A stretch of DNA of 64,000 nt from Klebsormidium nitens (taxonomy: Eukaryota > Streptophyta > Klebsormidiophyceae > Klebsormidiales > Klebsormidiaceae): positions 66,166-130,165 of the forward strand of contig DF237000.1 in the NCBI GenBank assembly GCA_000708835.1, read 5' to 3'. The translations under genes were made by a program, and so were the position numbers. Shown here piece after piece: positions 36,157-49,100 of this stretch (positions are counted from its first letter, which is position 1; each line of letters opens with the position of its first letter). The notes beneath the pieces are model-generated. The model did not search any database. It had not been told where the DNA came from and saw only the letters and a program-made list of their open reading frames with translations.

Positions 36157-37674
36157 TCAGTCTCGTTGCCGGTCCAAGAAATCCGGGTCTACCCTGAACC
36201 TTTCTTGGAACTTCGTAAACCACTGGTTAAGGATGCTAACCGGCACGTGCAGCATCCCGTCGTTCGAACTCGAGAACGACTGCATAAAGTGGAACAAGTT
36301 TTCCCCGACTTTCCGCGCGAACTCTTCCGCCCTTTGTTGCGCTCCGACTACCGCCGTTGGTAGACTCGCCGCGCTTTCGATCGAAATCCCAATTTGTGCT
36401 GGGAGGGGGGTCCCGTCCGCAGTTTGAGGGCTCCCCCCTGGAGACGGCCAGACTAGGGGGATCACCGCGCTGGGGCGTTGGGAGTTGACGGCTCCCCGGT
36501 ATTCCCAATTGGAGCCCGGGGATTGGACGTAGACTGCGAGAGCAAGCTCGGGATTGGGGAGGGACTGCTCGGTTGGTAAACCGAGGAAGATCTCCTTGAC
36601 CTGATCGTAAGCATCACCTGCAAACAACGAGAACGTATGGCTGAAGATTCGAGCAGGTTCAAAAAGCTTCGGATCTCATGCCATCATGAGGTCTCTATTC
36701 TGTTTCCTAGTCGAAGTTCTTTTGTCCAACTTGTTTGCTTTGGAGCAGACAATGGATTTGAATTAGAAAAGGAACGTTTGGCATCTTCCTCTATGGCATG
36801 TTTTCTTCGAAGCTCTTCTCTCCCTTTCACTATATCGAACTGGTTCGTATCTGCAAATAAAGAGAGAAGGTGGCTCGAGATATAAAGGGACTGCACTGCA
36901 TCGAAAAGTGTGCCCCAGTATCATAATAATTTTCAACAAATTGGATTCGAAAGAGAGAAAAGCGACAGTCAAGCGTTTGCAAGGCGCCGATAAGACGAAT
37001 GCTAGACAGCGACTACAAACGACCTGAAGCCTCCTTTGGAGGTTTGCCCCCACAATGTTTTTTGCTTCTTCCCTGTTCTTGTTGCTCGTTTGATTGGACT
37101 GTTGAAACCAGTCAAAGGCATGTCAGAAAAAATCGAGAATTTCGCAAGTACAGAGCATTATGACCGGTTCACATCAATGATGGTGGACCACTCAACACAC
37201 GAGGCTAGCCAGGCATGATGCCATGCGGACCTTGTAATGCCCAAGCGCCGGCCGGCCGCTTCTGGAGACTGGCTTCGATTGGTGTCATCGAGCAAAGACC
37301 AGGGCAGTGGAACATTTCCAAACCATGGAAGCACCGGCGTTAACGAACCTTTTGGAATGTCAGAACGATGAGCCCGCGTACAGTCTACAGTTTTTACAGA
37401 CAAGCATCGCGATCACTGTCGCGCTTCTTCCGTACGGCAACACGCCCCCCCCCTCCAAAAGAAAGTGCGACTCTCGAGGGTCGAGAGAACCGCAACGCGG
37501 TACAAATGCAAGCTGCCACCAGTTGCATGCCCTGAGGAAAGTAGTTTGACACCATGCCTCACCTACGTACATGCTCATGTTCATGACCCACCGCTGTGTG
37601 TCAACCTGGATGAACCGAGAGGAGTCCAGCTCAAAACTCTTGCCCGGGAAGTAGACGTGGAACAGAGACGCCAT
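36157..37674 (-). CDS. Hikeshi / OPI10 family protein
   Basis: Exons 37674-37563 and 36617-36157 join in phase 1 to 190 residues, matching the family's usual size (about 195-200). The N-terminal half has FPGKSFELDSSRFIQVDTQR and the junction-spanning MSMYVGDAYDQV; exon 2 has ALAVYVQSPGS, the conserved RPSAVIPLVWPSPGG and KVGENLFHFMQSF, and ends WFTKFQERFRVDPDFL. Hikeshi carries Hsp70 into the nucleus during heat stress in animals and plants; OPI10 is the yeast form. The MASLFHVYF start replaces the more usual MFGVVFP-type start, so the first residues differ from the family. The phase only works if the exon 1 donor is GTAG|GTGAGG rather than the GTAGGT 4 nt earlier. The single intron of 945 bp holds nothing recognisable. 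Confidence 0.92.
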
Positions 37675-39064
37675 CTTTCCTCCGAACCTAGCTGCAACAG
37701 ACTGGCTGATTTTCTGTGGGTTATATGCTGACTACAGCATATAGCCCTGAAAGGTCGCTCCGTCTTAACAGTCTTGTCAGATCATCTTTCCAACCACTGC
37801 TTCTGGGTTAGTGGCACCCACATTTGCACAATTCTGAGGTTTCGAAGGAAGCGCCAGCATGGGCAGCATTACGGGCCAGCACGGCAAAATCCTGTTGCTC
37901 ATCAACCACGAAGGGGTTCCATTGCTAAGACACTCCTGGAACGGAGTTCTCCACTCAAAATCCTTCGATTATAATCAGAGTAGGAACAAAAGCTGCTTGA
38001 CAATCCTCTCCGTCGCTAGCTGCTGCTTCAACTGCCATGCTGCATTTCACATCGTGCAATCGTGCCTGTTTTCGCTGCCCCACTGCTTTCGCATCTGCAT
38101 TTCGTATGCAGCACCTTCCATCTTCCCAATCAGACCGTGCGGGCCGAACAGATGCCGCTATTAGTTAAAGGAGGGCCAGCTCCTTTCTCAACGTTCTCCC
38201 CAAGTTCTAGTACCTACTAGTAGTCCAGCAAATGGGCGGAATTCAGCAAGGCGTTCATGCATGAGCAGAATGGAGCCTTGGAGGCGTGACTAGGCTTTGC
38301 TTTGCTTACAGTATGTGCCTGGTAATAGCTAGGCTGCGCCGGTTTGCCTGACGCGAGTGCTTTGACCGAAAAGCACGGTGACTTTTTAACCGGAATTCAG
38401 GGGCAATGATGTGTCATACGTGTATCAAACCGAGCCAGCAGACCAGGCCCGTTTATCAGGACCGATACCGACAACGGTTCATGGTGAAAGGCCTTGTTCT
38501 GCGGTTGGACAACACACCGAGCTTCGCTTGGCCAACAGTGGCAATGGCGAGAGATCCGCTGGCTGTGGCAGTACTGGCAGCTTACCGGCAGGGATGCTAT
38601 CTACCGTACTTGGAGTACTCTGGGTGCCTCTTGCTGCATGGTGACTCCGGTTGCTTCTATTTCTTCAAGCGCTTCAAGCATTCTATGTGCTGGCAGCTAA
38701 TCACCTGGAGCTCAGAAGCACTGAAGCCTTGAAGCTGTGAACTCAGAGGAGGCAAGGCGGCAGCTCCATTTGCGGAGCTTTATGTAGGAACTTCAGACTC
38801 CAACGTGTCCGGATCCTCCCCAAGTATGCCTACATTGACGACCAGTGTTGGCCTCGATCTGCTGGCGATTTGAACTCACCACCACCTCCGTCGAAGTCGT
38901 CAGCCTTTGAGAAAGGGCTCTTGGTTGTACTGCTCACCTTTTGAACTAAGGGACCCTGTCTACTAGCATCTCTCCAACCTCAGCGCTGCAGCACATCAGC
39001 GTGGCGATTCATCTCCCCAAAACCCAGTAGTCGCCATCACGAACTTGTGTCCCCCCAAAAGAAG
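37675..39064. other. Divergent intergenic region
   Basis: It separates the start codons of the Hikeshi gene (minus) and the FtsJ-like gene (plus) by 1.39 kb. No exon, element or RNA is supported here; promoters of both genes are expected. Confidence 0.5.
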
Positions 39065-42000
39065 ATGGACGTCATTCTCCAAATGCACAACCAGAGCTAC
39101 GCCCACCGCGTGTGCCTACTGGCCCAGAACCCGCGAGTCTCCATTCTTCCGGGGGGCAAGTTTGGCGAATCAGCCGAGGAGCTTGGTCCAAAGAAGAGTA
39201 TGCATCACGGGCCCAACCTAGTTCTCCTGCGGAACTGCACCGCCAGCAAAGCTGAGATCATTGCCCACATTCACACCACCTTTCTGAGGAGGTGAGAGGG
39301 GCCACACAATCTTTCTGATGTGGTTAGCTGTCCTGTGTGAACGTGCTCTGCTTTGTATAGCTTGGATTTTCTCTTTGGCCCGGACATTGCTGTTCCGTAG
39401 AGAGCATCAGCTGATGTACTCAGACCAGCCTTTCTTCGGACCTGAGCTATGTTGTTTGTATTCCATGATGGCCCAGCTTACTCACTCTTCTATCTGAGGA
39501 AGAACGTTATTCAGTGTGGTGGTTTGTTTCTGGAAGTATCGTCTACCAGCAATGATGAGGAACTGCAGAGGTTCAAGACGGTGTTCATACTGGTCTTGCA
39601 TCGCTTCACTACTGTATGAAAAGCCCCCAAAAAGAGTGCACGCCCCGAGCTCTCTCTCAGCATTGTTTGTTTGGAGCATGACCTTTTGGCCCCGTAGACA
39701 GGAGCCCCTATTTTTCCAATTGGGCTCACCTGTTTAACCGAATGCTTGTAGAAAGAGCCATCAAAGCACTTGTAGAATTGCTAAAGTTGACGAATTCTGC
39801 CTTTTCTTATCGGATCGAAGTTCTGTGGTTCCTTTGGTATGGGCCCTGTACTTCCAAGCATACTGAACTTGCAATCTTCTCTTGTCTGCAGATATGTTGC
39901 GCGCATCTACTGGTGCCATCACACAGCGATGACCAAAGAGGCTGCCGCAGCTCAGGTTGCGGAGGACTTGTGTCAATTGATGAAAGCCCCCACGGCAGGC
40001 ACCCACAGCACTGGCCTAACCTTGAGAGCAAACGGGGAAAGCCAGGGGAAGCAATTTGGTGACTCCGACTGTGAAACGGCTAGCCGAGGAGTGAACGGTC
40101 CTGTCAGCGAGAGTAAGTCAAGCGTTGGAAAAATTGAGGGGACGGTTGCGAAGCTCGCGAACAGTTTTGGCAAGGATGCTTGTTCATTGAGCAATACTGA
40201 GACTGAAAGCGAGTCACGGGGAAATTCACTGCCAGCGCTTGATGGAACATCGCAAAATGGGGAATCGAACGTGGATACCGAACAGTTGCGGTCCGACCGG
40301 CATGAGAACGGAATGGCCACATCAGAAAGGGACGTGAAGTTGGAAGGAAACGAACCCGAAAGTGAAAGCAGAGGTGAGAAGGTAGACGGGATGGGCGAGG
40401 AAAGCAGAAGCCAGTACAGGAATCAAAACGGAAACGGAGAGGCAGTATCCGACCTGGAAACAGGCCACGTGGAAGGGGGGCCGCCGAAGGTGCGGCTGCG
40501 GACCCAGGCGTGTCCGAAGGCGCTAGAGACGTTCTTCACGGACAGCATTCCGGACGTCGAAGTGGGCATGGTGAGAGTGCGCCCTTGGTGGCGATTTTAC
40601 GTTTTCTTTTCGTTGGGGAGCATTTGCTGTTACCAGCATCAATGGGCTGAGTGTCTTGCACTTTGGGCCTATTGTCGCTTGACCGTTCTGGAATCAACTT
40701 GAGATTCTCTGAAATGCCACCTCCTTGGGGGAGATCATCGAATACAATGATGCAGATCCCCCCTACCTGCCCCAGGCCGAGTCCTTATGTTTAGTTCCTC
40801 CCCAAAGTAACGACGGCAGCCAAAATTGATTCACGTTCTGGTGTCGCTGGAGCGCATGCACCCCACTCTCGTGCATAACCACGTAAAACCTGTGGCCCTG
40901 TTCTGAACGTGTTCAGTGGCACTCCCCCCAAGTTGTCTGCTCTTTCTTTACCCCCCAGCAGGCTGAATTCTTCCGCGTCTTCCGGTGTCGCCAACCTTGA
41001 TGCCCCCACTCTCGTAGATAGCCTGCAAACTCCTCGCTTTCTTACAGACCATTCTGAAAACGCCTGTGTTTTTTTCAATCACCCACGCAGGCCGGTTCAC
41101 CCACGTCCTAGGCGCCGCACATCACCCCTCTCGTCAAAAAACCTGGGGATCCCTCTCTCTTGAATTTTGGATTGCAGCCCCCCAAACCGCCTCTAGTGTT
41201 TCCTGGCGGCAGCCCACATTCACCTACGTCCTAGTCATCGCCCGTTTCCACGTACCCACCTTCATCAATAATATAGTTTCCCGAGAGCTTCTTCTTGATG
41301 GGCCATTCCTCGTAATTGCCTGTGTTTTCTTTCCCCCCCCGGCCGGCCCGGTTCACGCACTTCCTGGGCGTCGCCCCCTCTTTCGTGAACAGCTTCTCTT
41401 CACAGTTTCATTCCCACCCCCCCTAACTCCCTCGTGCTTTTTACCCCCCCGGCAGGCTCGATTCACGCACGTCCTGGGCGTCGCCGAAGTCCACGCCCCC
41501 TCTTTCGGCAACAGCGCGACCAAGCGCTGGATGTACTACTACGGAATCAGCCCCGCGGAAGACGTCTACTTCCAGCGTGATCTCCGAGGGGGGGAGGGTT
41601 CCGAGGGCCGCGGGACGGGGGATTTGCAGTGCTTGCACGAGGGGAGCGTCTCGAAGGCCGTGTGTAAGATGGAGGAGATTCTGGAGGCGGTTGGCTGGCC
41701 GCTCGGCAGAGACACCACGGGTGCGTTTCCGCCTTTGTCTCGCGCTTTTCCTCACGCCCTTTACGTTTACTTACTCACTCTTACTCTTTTGTCTTTGATT
41801 CGATTCGATTCGATTCTTACTCTTCGATTCGGAAAGGACAAGCCTGACAGATTGCTGGCGCTTTGGTTTCAATTTCATTCGTGCCTTTCCGCTCTTCCTT
41901 GGCTAAGTGTTTTGTGAACAACGTTCACATCTTTGACACCCCGTTCTTCTCGTTGCAGCAACGTTGCACGGCGTTGCGCAATGTCCCGCATGGTCGAAGT

Positions 42001-43398
42001 TGCTGGGTTCTGTAACATGTGACCCTGTTGGGTCAAAAGCATGGTTTGGTTTCGGTTAATATGGTTCGTCGAGTCTCTTGTTCTTTTCTCCCGCAAGCAG
42101 GAGCTGCGCGGGGTTCTGCTACCCACACCCGCACTGGACACCTCTTCATGTGGCAACCGTGAGATGGTTCTGCATCTCATTACGTCTACCGGACCCACGA
42201 ACGGTTTGCTTTCACTCTTCGACCCTTCTGCTAACCCTGATCAACGACTCCGCGCAGGATCACCATGTGTCAACACTTTCAGTGCATTGACCATTGTCTT
42301 ATCATTGTTAATAGCGGTCTCCTCCCCCCAGTGTTTCTATTGGGCCAGCTCTCTGCAACTCAAGGATCCTATTCACAACTAGATAGGAGACTCTTTCCTG
42401 TCCGGTTGCAGTGATCGACCTGGGAGCTGCCCCAGGCGCCTGGACGGCCTACCTGGCGGGACACGTGGCACGTGTTGCGGCCGTCGATCCGGCCGAGATG
42501 GGGGCGGACGCGATGCTTGAGAACGTGACGCACATTCGGAAGGCGGTGAGGCTGGCCGCCTGTTCCAATTCCCTTTCTTTTGATTTCGCCGCTCTTTCCT
42601 ACTTCTTTTCGCCCTTGGTTCTTTGTTTGGGTCCGAAGCAATTGTGTCCCCCTCAGACTCTTTCTGTTGTGAGTTTCTGTTCGTTTCGCCCGAGGACTCA
42701 TTGGAGCAGCTTCGCCCTCGTTGCCTGTCAAAAAGTGCACTTTCCAAAACAGGTTTGCGTCTTCACACGTGTCCTTCCCGAGTCTGCCGGGTTTTGCGGG
42801 CGATCTGTCGGTGCCCCTCGTTTCCGTTCAACTTTATCAGATTTGCTGCATGAGCATAACTGGCACCTCGGTTCAAGCTGATCCTACAAGTTCACAAAAC
42901 CCGGGCCACTCGATAACGACATCTAGATGATTGAAGCGGTCGATTCCAACTTCAAGAGAGTGGAACCCCTCAATAACGACATCTAGATGATTGTACCGCT
43001 CAAGAACTGCCGGCACACCAATCAAGCTCAGCTGAGGCGCACAGATCTGAAAGCAAAACAAATTTGACGCTAACAAGGCCACGCTCCACATGTTACAGGC
43101 TCTGGACGCGAAAGATGATCTGGCCACGTGGCAGCGCGATCAGCTGAGCGATCTCTTAGTGTGCGACATCAACAAACACCCCAAGGAGGTCCTCAAGTGG
43201 TCGGAACCGCTGTTTCCATTCCTGCGGCCGGGGGGGCTCTTCATCATGACCCTTAAATTCTTTGGAAAGGCGCGCGATAAGACCGAGGCGCTCAAGTTGC
43301 TAAGCCCGAGTCTGGATAAGCATTTTGTAGACATGGACTGCATATGGCTGCTCGCAAACACGGTGCACGAACGGACGCTTGTAGCCCGGAAACGTTGA
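39065..43398 (+). CDS. FtsJ/RrmJ-type RNA 2'-O-methyltransferase-like protein
   Basis: Exons 39065-39291, 39892-40570, 41456-41720, 42412-42545 and 43099-43398 join in phase to 534 residues. The C-terminal half is a Rossmann-fold FtsJ domain: SAM-binding motif I VIDLGAAPGAWTAYLAG in exon 4, an acidic AVDPAEM after the next strand, LVCDINKHP (catalytic Asp position), FIMTLKFFGKA (catalytic Lys) and VHERTLVARKR (candidate Glu) in exon 5. These fit the K-D-K-E tetrad of 2'-O-methyltransferases. The layout, with a folded N-terminal part before the FtsJ domain, resembles RlmM-type enzymes, but a THUMP domain could not be confirmed. Exon 2 inserts about 170 residues of Ser/Glu/Gly/Asn-rich, disordered sequence absent from bacterial relatives. 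The substrate RNA is unknown. Start: the first ATG of the open exon, as the upstream in-frame codon is only GTG. Confidence 0.88.
40823..41400 (+). repeat. Five pseudo-exon copies of FtsJ-gene exon 3 5' edge
   Basis: Before the real exon at 41456 (GCTCGATTCACGCACGTCCT), copies occur at about 41346 (GGTTCACGCACTTCCTGGGC), 41212 (CACATTCACCTACGTCCTAG), 41091 (GGTTCACCCACGTCCTAGGC), 40971 (CTGAATTCTTCCGCGTCTTC) and 40829 (ATTCACGTTCTGGTGTCGC). Spacing is about 110-140 bp. Each is preceded by a C/T-rich tract and most by an AG. Similarity declines with distance from the exon. Confidence 0.9.
41796..41829 (+). repeat. GATTC microsatellite
   Basis: A short run of about four GATTC units plus one separated unit in intron 3 of the FtsJ-like gene. 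Confidence 0.8.
42909..43000 (+). repeat. 60-bp direct repeat in intron 4
   Basis: ATAACGACATCTAGATGATTG occurs at about 42913 and again 60 bp later, within two related units (GCGGTC / CCGCTC after it). It lies 90 bp before exon 5 and does not resemble exon 5. Confidence 0.8.
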
Positions 43399-46169
43399 TG
43401 TGGCAAACTGGAGCGGTCGTAAACCGAAGCGGTCAGGCGCCATCAAGGCAACTGCAGAAATCATGCTACATGTCATTTAGAATCAATAGGCGATGTGCAC
43501 GAGTGCAGGGCAAACTTACGAGGTCCATGCAAATTCCATTGCGGAGGAGGTTTACTTTAATTATCGGGTCGCAAATCTACACGATAGGTATGTGCATTGC
43601 AGACCGCTCTACGTATGTGCCGACCGACGAGAGAACAATTGACGCTGCTTGCAATATACCATCATTGTGAGGCTCGTGCTCAAAGGATCCGATATGGTCC
43701 TAAGCGAGGTGCAGATGGTCACTAGTCGATGAGTCTAAACCATGAGTCCGATACAGCAAAGTTTAGCCGGTTCAATCGCCGTGCTTTGTACAATGAGGCT
43801 CCAAGGTCGCAAGAAGCCATGCTCAGTCCACTATATGGGCTTAGCCCGAACTTTGGCCGGCCGGACTCATGCTCTCAATATTGCCCACCTATAGTTCAAG
43901 ATCAGAAAGTCCGTTTTTGAATCTTGGTGGCCCCATGTTAAGCCGTTCATGTTCCCTCAGCACTTGCGGCCCGCGCGGCCCATCATAAGTGCATACGTAC
44001 ATACATTACCGTGGGTTGCCAAGTTGAATACTTAGAGTAACTTAGAGTAATTACTGATGATAGACGGCATTGTCCGATCAGCATGCATTGTATCATGTTT
44101 TAAGCAGCCTGAAGTTAGCCCAGGCCCAGCGCCCCGGGCCGTCTGATCGATACAACGCGGTTTCCAGTGAACATAGCGAAGGGACTCTATCGCCTCTCAG
44201 AGGTCGAACATCGTGGAGATCATGCATGCCACGATTTCCAAGAGGTCGACCATGCAATTATGGAGTTATATATTGCAACTCTGCTCATGACTTCGATCAA
44301 ATCTCCAAGCAGCCAAACTGCATACGAGACGGTACCAATAGTAACAGTACGAATCCAGTGAAGCTAGGGCTTCGATCTAGGTTTGGACTAATGTAGCACA
44401 TAAAGATTCAGTTAGTAGGGTAGCTAGGCGTTCAGATCTCACTGCTGATTTCCATGTACCAGTATGCCATGGATGATGGAAGCCTAGGACTACCGTATGG
44501 CCCATGTGGCTACGGCGTTTGAAAAGAGAACATCCATGCATGCTATTTACAGCACGCCTATCTATGCTCGTCGTTTTGCCATGTAGTTTGCCCTGCCAGG
44601 CGCCGGTCCGAGCGCGACCGCGTGGCCGCTGGCCGGCCGGCGCGGCCGCTGCATAAGGATGCCTGACACGCCGGCGCACAATCCGGACTCCAAATTCCGG
44701 ATGACTTCCATATCACGGAATCAGCATGATCACTACCCGTACATTTCGGAAGTGACGTCAAATAGTCAGCTCCCACATAGTCGGTGCACCGTCCGATCTC
44801 GTGTACGGCGCTGGACGCCAGCATCTGACGAGGTCAGAATGAGGCTCCTAAATTAGGGGATCCCGGTATGTGCGAAAAAGGCCGGTCGAGGAAATCATCG
44901 AAACGCACGGGCCCACCGCCGCTCGATAAATTCCTCGGAGGCAGAGGCAGTGTCATTATTCCGGCCGTATCTGAGTGCAGCTATGAACAATACCGTAGTC
45001 CAACGTGATGATTCCGAATAAATAAATAATTATTTGCGTTCGGAAAGTCAGAAATTCGGATTTCCTATTCGGAAAGTGAAATTTCGGAAAGGTAAAATAA
45101 CCTTGAAATGGTCCTTGGGAGCCGTAAAACTGCCAAAAACAGCCAAAAACTCCCCTTCGAAGTGAGACCATAGGGCATTCGGATTCTTGTCGGAATCAGC
45201 ATATATAATTCCACTTTCCTGGTCGGATTGTTGAGAAATAATTCGAAACAAAATCGTTCGGAATCATCACGTTGGACTACGGTACCCTTTGACACATTTT
45301 AATGGTTTTCATCCAATATTAGATCCCCGGTATTATCAAAATCCTCTCCGAGGGAGTCACGTCAGAGGCGGGGTGAGATCCTCCCCAGGGAGTCTCGGAA
45401 GGGGCCCTCGCGCCACAACTTCACGTTGGAAGAAGACGACCAGAGCTTCATCATGAGTTCATGAGATTCAGACTGAGAAGGTCTGGTTGGCTAAAGCTCC
45501 AAGAAAATGGTCGAAGAGAAAGGAAAATGCATGAGGCTGGAGGGGGCACGCAGGAAAAGAGGCTGTGCAAGACATCCCTTGGTTTCTCAAACCTGAAGAT
45601 TGAAGTGCAAATAGGTATCTGTCAGGGATGCGGTCTCTTTGACTTCTAAGAGTGCGGCTTGCAGAAAGTCATCAATCTACACCGTCGCGCCCTTATCTGC
45701 TCTTCAGGGGGACGAGTCATTGAAGAGTTTGATTGTTGAGGTTTGGAAGAAGTCATACAAGAAGGGGGCGCCATGACTTTCAGGCACTTGCTTGTCAAAA
45801 GCAGACGTTGAATCTGTTGCAGGCGCCACCTTAAATGTAAATCATAGAGTAGGGGCCAGCAGAAGGGGTTCTTTATCTTGAAGGGGCGCATTTACTCAGC
45901 ACATGCAAACAAGACTCACACACCGTTTGATCTGTAGCACTGTGGAAGATCCGAGGGGTCGAACTGCGGTACTTTGAGTATCCCCTCAACTTGGAGAGCA
46001 CAGTCAATACATTGAACGAATAACATTTACAAAGCCGGTCAACCAGGGGTTCCCAAAGTTCAACACATTCTGCCCGTCCAAGAAACATGTGTAGTGCCTG
46101 CAAATGTGCGCTTTGAGCGTGCAGACGCTTGGAAGCCGTTGGAGTTAGGTAACTAGGGTGGGGGACAGA
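43399..46169. other. Intergenic with one MITE
   Basis: No coding exon is supported across 2.8 kb between the FtsJ-like stop and the USP start, both on the plus strand. The MITE at 44991-45284 is the only element recognised; GGCCGG-rich stretches occur near 43855 and 44620-44650. Confidence 0.5.
44991..45284. mobile_element. TACCGTA-family MITE, copy 2 (294 bp)
   Basis: TIRs are perfect over 28 bp: 44991-45018 (starting TACCGTAGTCCAACGTGATG) is the exact reverse complement of 45257-45284. TA at both ends fits a TA duplication. The interior repeats TTCGGAA / TTCCGAA motifs and carries AATAAATAATTAT, shared with copy 1 at 32746-32941. Perfect arms suggest it is younger than copy 1. No transposase. 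Confidence 0.93.
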
Positions 46170-49100
46170 ATGGCCGTAAAGAGCGAGGCCCCTCGGCGGG
46201 TGCTCGTGGCCGTCAGCTCGTCGCGCAGCTCCAAAGATGCTCTGCTCTGGACATTGGACAAGCTCGTTCGGACGCCCGATGACATCCTGATGCTGCTGCA
46301 TGTGCTGAAGCCTATCGAGTACATCGCCACCCGAGGTGAGGAAGAGTTCGAGCCAAGCCCTTGTGACAAGCTTACAAAAGAATTGCAAGGAATGAAGGAA
46401 CAACAGCTATGTTCAGGGACTGGCTGATGAGTAGGGAGATGACGGTAGAAAGTCAGTCCCCTTGTTTACCTTTTGTCATCTTGGAAACGTAAAGAACTGT
46501 GTATCTGAGCTCGTTTTGTTTGCGGGGCAGCGACCTTGACGTTGCTCATCAGTGGGGCATTTTAAACATGCCCCTTAGGTTGCTTATGGTTACTGCCCCC
46601 AAATACCGTGGGTAAACTTGGGTTCAAGGTCGCTGCTGTGGACAGGCAGAAATCTTGGCTAGGGCTACCTGTGGCGCGTTTGGCAGAGGCCCGTTGTTGC
46701 AATGCTGGGGGTTCTCGCTAAAACTGAGCAAGCGCGGAGTCGAGGCCCCTTTACAGTCAAGAGTTGGATATATGGACTGGTGCCATGGCTTCTGTGGTTA
46801 CAGTAGGGTCACATGTGTGCTTCACTGAGCATCTTTCTTGACATGTTTATGGTGAAGTAGTGCATATACATGGCTCTGAAGTTATTGCTGGGAACTAGTG
46901 ACTCCTAACTTTTAGGCGCTCTACTCAGCCTCCCCAGAGGTGGTTTTGCCCAGAGAACATGATCTGGACGTTTTGATAGCTCTTCTCTAGTACTCTTTAT
47001 TTGGCAGCATTATACCTGTCCTTCGGTTGATCTGCCTTCTCTGCACTGCGGGCCATAGTGGCGTCATGGGGTGGGTAAAATTCAGTCAAACCTTTGAAAT
47101 GCACCCCCAGAGATCTGTGCTTTTGATTCATAGCATGGGATGCAGACATGGCCCCTGTAGAAGTTCCAGCGGTGCCCCTTCTCAGGGGGTAAAGTTATTC
47201 TCGGAGCTGTTCATTGGTCTGCAAATCTCACCCAGAAGATTCCTTTCAAAAGAGCTGTTCTCGAGGAACACAGAACTCGCTTTTACAAGCCTGCGCTGAG
47301 ACGCATTGGTGCTTACTTTAAAGTACACCAGTAAACAGGCTCCGCTCTCCGCTCTCCAACCCAACGCCACCAGTCCCCTGGGGCAGTGACCTATCTGAAT
47401 GTAGCCCTGAATCGATGCAAATCGAGTAGGATTTTAGAAACACCTCGCGACCCCTCACCACAATTATTTATAACTCGTTCGTTGTCCACAGATGGCTACG
47501 TGGACGCGTCGCAAATGGACCCCGCCGAGGTGCAGAGGATCGGTCTGCAGGCGCGCGAGGTGGGGGGCGAGCTGCTGGAGTCTTTTGAGGCGCTGTGCGC
47601 CCCAAAACGGGTGAGTTTACCTTTTGAGAGTACCCCCTGTTTTTCTTTCAAGCGCTCAAGTGACTCTTGCTAGCTTGGAACAAGGTGAATCCAATTCCTC
47701 CTCTATGAACGATTTCTATATTACATCACCCGGCAGCTTGGAACGTGCTTTTACCAAGCATTGTATCTAGGGCAGCTGAACTTGGTGCTCTCTGGACCAT
47801 TGCTTTGGCTGCCTCTGTTTGATGACTTTCGTTGGGGCTGAGATATCAGTAGACAGTGAAGTGGTAACTTTGGTTGCAACCATAGGGCACAAAGAGATAC
47901 GATTTACTGCACGTTTTGTATCGTCTCGTTGTGGATCCAAAACTCGTTAGCCAACTTGCAAAGTGGTTGGTAGACAGTAAAAGTCTCCTCCTGCCAGGTG
48001 GAGGCGCTGACAAAGCTGGTGGAGGGGGACCGTCGCAAGATGATTCTGGAAGAGGTGCAACGCATGGGTGCGACGGACCTGGTCATGGGGGGCAAGGCGC
48101 GGCGCATCATGCCAAAGTAAGCACGTTGAGTCAGGACTGTCTGGGACTTAGCCAAGTGGCTGGAGTTGATCTGATCGGATTCGATATCTCCAGACAGTTG
48201 CATATGGCGGCGGAGATCTTTTGGGAGACTCGTAGCATGCTTCGGAAGTCCTCAGTTGTTAGTCAACAGACGACATTCAGAGGGCTTTGAGGTTTGGCGC
48301 GGCTGGATACACGCGTTGAAGACTTGTCTTTGCAACCCGGCCAAACACCTCTTAGATGAGCACGGTGATCCATTTGAACGATGTAGATGCTCCGAGCTTG
48401 GCAAGAGCGCTTTCTGCAAGCACGCCTTTCGCTTGCTGCATCTCGTCTTGGATACGACACTGTCTAGTCGTGAGCTTTCTGGACCTTGTTGGCGATTATT
48501 CCAATTTCACATGCTCTGTCATTACGAATGGGCGTCAGTCACTCTTGTATACGCGCAAAGGTGCGTGTAATGAGTCCGACTGTCAAACGCAGTCAAGTAG
48601 TTTTAGAATCTTTACCACTGCTGCGATTGTGGAGTCTGAACCCGGACGAACAAAAGAGCGCTTATTTTCCCTATTGAGATCAACCGAATAGGCACCGCTT
48701 ATTACAAATTGCGCGTCTTCCTTTGTACAGGTTGAAGAGCACAAGCCTAGCTGACTACTGCCTGAAGCACGCCCGGTGCGCGGTGACGATCATTCGCAAA
48801 GGCCACGTGGTCCAATCAGCGCCCGCCAAGCCGGCTCTCCTGCCGTCTCCCTCAGGGACAAACTTCCCAACAGGCCTTGCTTCTGGAACGGCGGACGTTT
48901 TCACCGCCCCCCAGATGTCAAGGACAGCCCCGACAAGGCCCGCCAGCGACAAGCCCGTCCTCAGCGAATCAGATCGCGCCAGGTGGCGGAGCGCCGCTGA
49001 CGCAGCGCCGGAGGAACCCGAGCCGGTTGGTGACGTCACGGGGATGGGCGTCAGGCAGCAGCAGACGATCCCGTGGGGTTCCGTGATTTCTGAGGGGGGT

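Noticed and set aside
45048-45295. Minus-strand frames of 67-76 codons
   Set aside because: They lie inside the second MITE and are translations of its repeats.
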